Of a stretch of DNA of 18,045 nucleotides, positions 14,364 through 18,045 are shown piece after piece. A program made the translations under genes and the position numbers. This stretch comes from Methanobrevibacter thaueri (lineage in GTDB: Archaea; Methanobacteriota; Methanobacteria; Methanobacteriales; Methanobacteriaceae), in NCBI RefSeq assembly GCF_015062905.1, contig NZ_SUTK01000032.1, positions 1 to 18,045 on the forward strand. The letters are read 5' to 3'. A model generated the notes under the pieces. The model worked only from the letters and a program-made list of their open reading frames with translations. It was not told the DNA's origin and did no database searches. The first letter of the stretch is position 1. Each line of letters begins with the position of its first letter.

Positions 14364-16328
14364 ATGAAGGAATTCAAGCTAAAATCTCCCTATAAGCCAT
14401 TGGGGGATCAACCAAAAGCCATTGACTCATTAGCCCAAGGTATAAATGACGGCATAAGGGAACAAACCCTTTTGGGGGTGACAGGTTCAGGTAAGACCTT
14501 CACTATGGCAAACGTTATTGAGAAGGTCCAGAAGCCTACCCTTGTCATATCACACAACAAGACCCTTGCTGCCCAATTGTATGAGGAATTCAAGGAATTC
14601 TTCCCGGACAATGCCGTTGAGTATTTTGTCAGCTATTATGATTACTATCAGCCTGAAGCCTATGTGCCTAGAACAGACACTTTCATCGATAAGGAAGCCT
14701 CAATCAATGATGACATTGACATAATGAGGCATTCAGCCACCCAGTCCTTGCTGTCAAGGGATGATGTTATTGTTGTTAGCAGCGTAAGCTGCATTTACGG
14801 TATAGGTTCTCCTGAAGACTATGGTGAATTTGCTTTTGGAATTGCAGTTGGCGACATTTATGAACGCTCAGAAATCTTGTCCAGACTGGTATTCATGCAG
14901 TATGAGCGAAATGACATCGAATTTGACAGGGGTCAGTTCAGAGTAAGGGGAGATGTCATTGAAATCAATCCGGTTCATGGAACTCCTCCAATTAGGATAG
15001 AGCTCTTCGGTGATGAGATTGATGCAATAAGCATAATTGATAAGGTAACCGGTAAAAAGCAGGAATCCCTAAAAAGATACATGATTTTCCCCGCAAAGCA
15101 CTTCGTTGTCGGTCAGGACAAGATGGATATTGCGCTTTCAAAGATTAAAAACGAATTGGACGAAAGGCTTTCAGAGTTAAATTCAATGGGTAAAATATTG
15201 GAGGCTCAAAGGCTTGAGCAGAGAACCCGCTTTGACATTGAAATGCTTCAGGAAATGGGATATTGTCCTGGGGTAGAGAATTATTCAATGCATTTGTCCG
15301 GACGGGAATGGGGTGAAAAACCGTATTCATTATTAAAATATTTCCCGGACGACTTTCTTACAATAATCGATGAATCCCACGTGACTGTTCCGCAGATTCG
15401 CGGAATGTATAATGGGGACCGTGCACGTAAGGAAACCCTGGTTGAACACGGTTTCAGATTGCCGTCAGCTAAGGAAAACAGGCCATTGAGATTTGATGAG
15501 TTTGAATCATCTGTAAATCAGGTCATCTATGTGTCAGCAACACCGGGACCATATGAACTGGCAAAATCTCGTAACGTGGTTGAGCAGATCATCAGGCCTA
15601 CCGGTCTGGTTGACCCTGAAGTATTGATTCGTCCCGTAACTGGCCAGGTTGAGGACCTTCTTAAGGAGGTAAGGTTAACCGCAGAAAAGGATGAAAGGGT
15701 GCTGGTCACAACACTCACAAAAAGAATGGCAGAGGACCTGACAGATTATTATGCAAGAATCGGAGTTAAGGTAAGGTACATGCACTCCGAAATCGATACT
15801 TTGGAGAGAATCGACATTGTTGATGATTTGAGGAGAGGCAAGTTTGATGTTCTTGTGGGTGTAAACCTTCTTCGTGAAGGTTTGGACTTGCCTGAGGTGT
15901 CTCTTGTAGCCATTTTGGATGCCGATAAGGAAGGATTCTTAAGAAACGAAACTTCCCTCATTCAGACAATTGGACGTGCTGCAAGAAACGTGAACGGGCG
16001 CGTCATCATGTATGTTGATGAGATGACCGATTCAGTTCAAAAGGCATACGATACAACCCTTAAAAGGCGCAAACTGCAGATGAAATATAACGAAGTTCAT
16101 GGAATCACACCGAAATCCACTCAAAGGACTCTTAAGGAAAAACTTGCTGAAGAGGATGAAAAATACAAGGGCATCGGTCGTGACGTTAGCAAAATACCAA
16201 AAGATGAGCTCAATTTGCTAATCAGAGATTTGGAAAAGGACATGAAAGATGCAGCTGCAAGACTTGACTTTGAAAGGGCGGCAGATTTAAGAAACAAGCT
16301 TTATGCCCTAAAAGGATTTGAGAAATAG
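14364..16328 (+). CDS. uvrB: Excinuclease ABC subunit UvrB, 654 aa
   Basis: Damage-verification helicase of nucleotide excision repair, handed onto DNA by UvrA and then recruiting UvrC. Walker A GVTGSGKT is at 38-45 and the beta-hairpin that inserts between strands is at about 91-116 (YYDYYQPEAYVPRTDTF then IDKEASIND). DESH is the helicase motif II, later SATPGPYE, and motif VI lies in QTIGRAARN. The C-terminal UVR domain (LEKDMKDAAARLDFERAA, about residues 617-634) binds UvrC. Full length for the family. It follows the 96-aa gene by 5 nt. uvrA and uvrC are not in the window. UvrABC in mesophilic methanogens is usually considered acquired from bacteria, but base use here looks like its neighbours. 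Confidence 0.97.
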   Translation: MKEFKLKSPYKPLGDQPKAIDSLAQGINDGIREQTLLGVTGSGKTFTMANVIEKVQKPTLVISHNKTLAAQLYEEFKEFFPDNAVEYFVSYYDYYQPEAYVPRTDTFIDKEASINDDIDIMRHSATQSLLSRDDVIVVSSVSCIYGIGSPEDYGEFAFGIAVGDIYERSEILSRLVFMQYERNDIEFDRGQFRVRGDVIEINPVHGTPPIRIELFGDEIDAISIIDKVTGKKQESLKRYMIFPAKHFVVGQDKMDIALSKIKNELDERLSELNSMGKILEAQRLEQRTRFDIEMLQEMGYCPGVENYSMHLSGREWGEKPYSLLKYFPDDFLTIIDESHVTVPQIRGMYNGDRARKETLVEHGFRLPSAKENRPLRFDEFESSVNQVIYVSATPGPYELAKSRNVVEQIIRPTGLVDPEVLIRPVTGQVEDLLKEVRLTAEKDERVLVTTLTKRMAEDLTDYYARIGVKVRYMHSEIDTLERIDIVDDLRRGKFDVLVGVNLLREGLDLPEVSLVAILDADKEGFLRNETSLIQTIGRAARNVNGRVIMYVDEMTDSVQKAYDTTLKRRKLQMKYNEVHGITPKSTQRTLKEKLAEEDEKYKGIGRDVSKIPKDELNLLIRDLEKDMKDAAARLDFERAADLRNKLYALKGFEK

Positions 16329-16357
16329 TTCTGCTTTGAATTTCCTTATCTTTCCTA

Positions 16358-16365
16358 TTTTTTTT
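16358..16365 (+). terminator. Oligo-T terminator after uvrB
   Basis: Eight T in a row follow a pyrimidine-rich stretch about 30 nt after the uvrB stop. No strong stem precedes it; oligo-T alone is enough for archaeal termination. Confidence 0.5.
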
Positions 16366-16373
16366 GGTTTCCG

Positions 16374-16397
16374 TAAATATCATTAGATATTTATACT
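16374..16397 (+). promoter_or_regulatory. Promoter with overlapping inverted repeat for the secreted peptidase gene
   Basis: TAAATATC (16374-16381) / GATATTTA (16386-16393) is a perfect 8-bp inverted repeat with loop ATTA. The right arm forms part of a TATA-like ATATTTATACT, about 25-35 nt before the ATG at 16421. No Shine-Dalgarno precedes that ATG, so a leaderless mRNA and possible operator control are inferred. Confidence 0.45.
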
Positions 16398-16420
16398 CCT
16401 TTCACTAAAAACTATATCTA

Positions 16421-18045
16421 ATGTTATTTTCAAAAAAACATGTTAAATTTGCATTTATTTTGATGATATTCGCCGTATTGTCGGTTTCTTTTGTCAGTGC
16501 AAGTGACCTCAATTCAACGGATGCACTGATGAGTGATGATACGGCTGATGCTATTGAATTAAGTGACAATTTAGATGAAATTAAAGCAGATGGAGATACT
16601 CAAGAAAAACAAACTCCTACTGTTCAAATTAATGCATCAAAGCTCACTACGGGTGAAGAGATTGAAATTTCTCTGCATGATCCTGATGATGATTCATCAT
16701 TAATTAATAAAAATTTAACAGCAACAATAAATCAAAAGGAACACAATCTTTTTACGAATGACCAAGGTATTGCAAGGTTAAAAATGGACTTGCCTGGCAA
16801 TACTTATGTATTGAATGTCAGTTTCATAGGTGACGACGATTACGCTCCTGTATCTCAAACTTTTGACATTAAGGTCTATAAGATCATAACTGAGCTCGAC
16901 ATCGGTAAAACCAGCTTGGTAAATGGTGAGAAACTTCGCGCTTATCTGAAGGATATTCACGGAAATCCTCTTCTGGATGTTCCTGTATCATTTAAAGTTG
17001 ATGGCAAAACGTATACTTATGACACCAATTCAGACGGCCGTGCGGCATATACAGTTAATCTGGGTTTGGGAAAACATTCCGTAACTATCAATTATGGAGG
17101 TGATGGATATTATTATCCTATCAGCCAGACTGTGGATATAAATGTCCTGAGGATAACTTCTATTGTAATAGGCAATTCCATACTTTTGACCAACGGTTAT
17201 TTGAGGATATATTTAAAAAGCTCTGTTCTCTCTGAAGTAGCCAACAAGCCTGTAAAGATCACTATAAACAACAAGGTCTACAATAAGAAAACTAATTCCG
17301 AAGGATTCCTTGTTTTCAAACCTTATCAGGGCAAGGGCACACTCAATATCAAAGTTGAATTTGCCGGAACCTCCACTGCTGGTCCATCTGTGGCAACAAA
17401 GCAGGTCACAGGGATTAAGGGAGATGCAAAAAATCCTATGAAAAGCAGAATTCCTTTAAGGAACGGAGTTCCTGATGTCGATTATATGACCTGGAGATAT
17501 GTGATGGCAGATGGAGATATGAAATACACTGTTTTGAAGGCACAGTATAAGGAAGTCTTAAAAAGGGACTCCTATTGCTTATTCCTTAATAAGAAATTAA
17601 GCAAATATACATTCTTCAAATCCAAAGCGCAACCGAAATTCTACCATGTCATAAAAAGGGAAAAATGGAATGTGATTGAAAGGGCAATCAACACTAAAAT
17701 CGTTAAGAAAAACAAGAATGGATATTGGCCTTATCAGGTGACCGCTAACCTTAAGGGAAAATCCTATACCTATCCTGAGGTAAGGGACGTGCAGAATACA
17801 GGCTATACCTGCGGACCTACTTCATGCAGTATGTGCAGTCAGGTTTTGAGAAACTATTACTGTGAAAAATACCTGGGACAGAAGGCAGGTTCAAATTCAT
17901 ACAGCGGTTCAAGTACCAGCGGCCTTAAGTATGCTTTGGAAAAATGCAATTTCAAATGCAGCTATTTCTACAAAAGTTCATTCAACAAGGCTTTAAAACA
18001 GCTTAAAAAAGGTGGCTGTGCTTTGGTATTCCATACATGGAATCA
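16421..18045 (+). CDS. Secreted Ig-like repeat protein with C39-like cysteine peptidase domain (C-terminus cut by window end)
   Basis: The frame is open for 541 codons to the window edge. A signal peptide occupies residues 1-27 (KKHVKF tip, hydrophobic core, SFVSAS). An acidic linker is followed by three related Ig-like beta domains of about 90 residues, near 66-154, 155-244 and 245-338. A basic linker with DYMTWRYVMADGDM and Lys-rich sequence (about 340-450) leads to a cysteine peptidase domain: Gln458 and Cys464 in VQNTGYTCGPTSCSM match the oxyanion Gln and nucleophile pattern of C39-like/C71 enzymes. KGGCALVFHTWN near the cut resembles the region just before or at the catalytic His. Pseudomurein endoisopeptidases (PeiP/PeiW, C71) use such a Cys-His-Asp triad, so a cell-wall remodelling or lytic role is inferred. 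Alternatively it could be a general surface protease or an adhesin-associated peptidase. Confidence 0.75.
   Translation, partial: MLFSKKHVKFAFILMIFAVLSVSFVSASDLNSTDALMSDDTADAIELSDNLDEIKADGDTQEKQTPTVQINASKLTTGEEIEISLHDPDDDSSLINKNLTATINQKEHNLFTNDQGIARLKMDLPGNTYVLNVSFIGDDDYAPVSQTFDIKVYKIITELDIGKTSLVNGEKLRAYLKDIHGNPLLDVPVSFKVDGKTYTYDTNSDGRAAYTVNLGLGKHSVTINYGGDGYYYPISQTVDINVLRITSIVIGNSILLTNGYLRIYLKSSVLSEVANKPVKITINNKVYNKKTNSEGFLVFKPYQGKGTLNIKVEFAGTSTAGPSVATKQVTGIKGDAKNPMKSRIPLRNGVPDVDYMTWRYVMADGDMKYTVLKAQYKEVLKRDSYCLFLNKKLSKYTFFKSKAQPKFYHVIKREKWNVIERAINTKIVKKNKNGYWPYQVTANLKGKSYTYPEVRDVQNTGYTCGPTSCSMCSQVLRNYYCEKYLGQKAGSNSYSGSSTSGLKYALEKCNFKCSYFYKSSFNKALKQLKKGGCALVFHTWN

Noticed and set aside
1..18045. 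Prophage or defence island
   Set aside because: No integrase, capsid, terminase, restriction, CRISPR or toxin-antitoxin gene was recognised; the peptidase at the right edge is the only phage-like hint.

Overview
The window looks like a chromosomal segment of a low-GC, pseudomurein-walled methanogen of the order Methanobacteriales, most likely Methanobrevibacter or a close relative. This is inferred from: a membrane-anchored archaeal LonB protease; a Mur-type ligase with a zinc ribbon; an archaeal-style PRPP synthetase; CobQ; very AT-rich spacers with archaeal TATA boxes; several apparently leaderless genes; oligo-T terminators; and a secreted protein with Ig-like repeats and a C39-like cysteine peptidase domain of the sort seen in pseudomurein endoisopeptidases. 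No rRNA, tRNA, CRISPR array or intact insertion sequence was seen.

Layout. 1-2600 is a membrane and secreted-protein region: two divergent 72-aa PGxGQ membrane-protein paralogs (one with an AUA start), a small secreted protein, a decayed ORF, a DUF4013-like membrane protein and a DGC-type zinc-binding protein. 2600-5100 holds a divergent LCM-family methyltransferase / aldo-keto reductase pair with a perfect 16-bp palindrome between them, then a 50-aa membrane protein. 5103-6629 (minus) is cobQ. 6630-7509 is a gene-free stretch of about 880 bases with an adhesin-like gene relic, its surviving terminator, inverted repeats and the lonB promoter. 7510-11022 carries lonB and the Mur-ligase-family gene. 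11019-13060 is a set of small genes (GNAT acetyltransferase, zinc-ribbon membrane protein, two unknown minus-strand genes) whose two convergent pairs each share a CTAG stop. 13152-16328 is a compact block prs - 96-aa unknown - uvrB. From 16421 a large secreted Ig-like/C39-like peptidase runs off the right edge.

How the genes fit together. Most are separate housekeeping units (cobamide amidation, membrane proteolysis, PRPP supply, nucleotide excision repair). Two themes recur. One is the envelope: LonB, the Mur-type ligase, the signal-peptide proteins, the adhesin relic and the terminal peptidase. The other is a shared operator-like palindrome, TTAGG-N4-CCTAA, in the only two positions where it was found, both divergent intergenic regions. 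It suggests common control of the PGxGQ membrane-protein pair and the methyltransferase/reductase pair.

Nothing here is a clear, self-contained new defence or metabolic system. The best leads are the host-encoded peptidase at the right edge, the shared palindrome, the AUA-start paralog, and the uncharacterised 96-aa gene between prs and uvrB.
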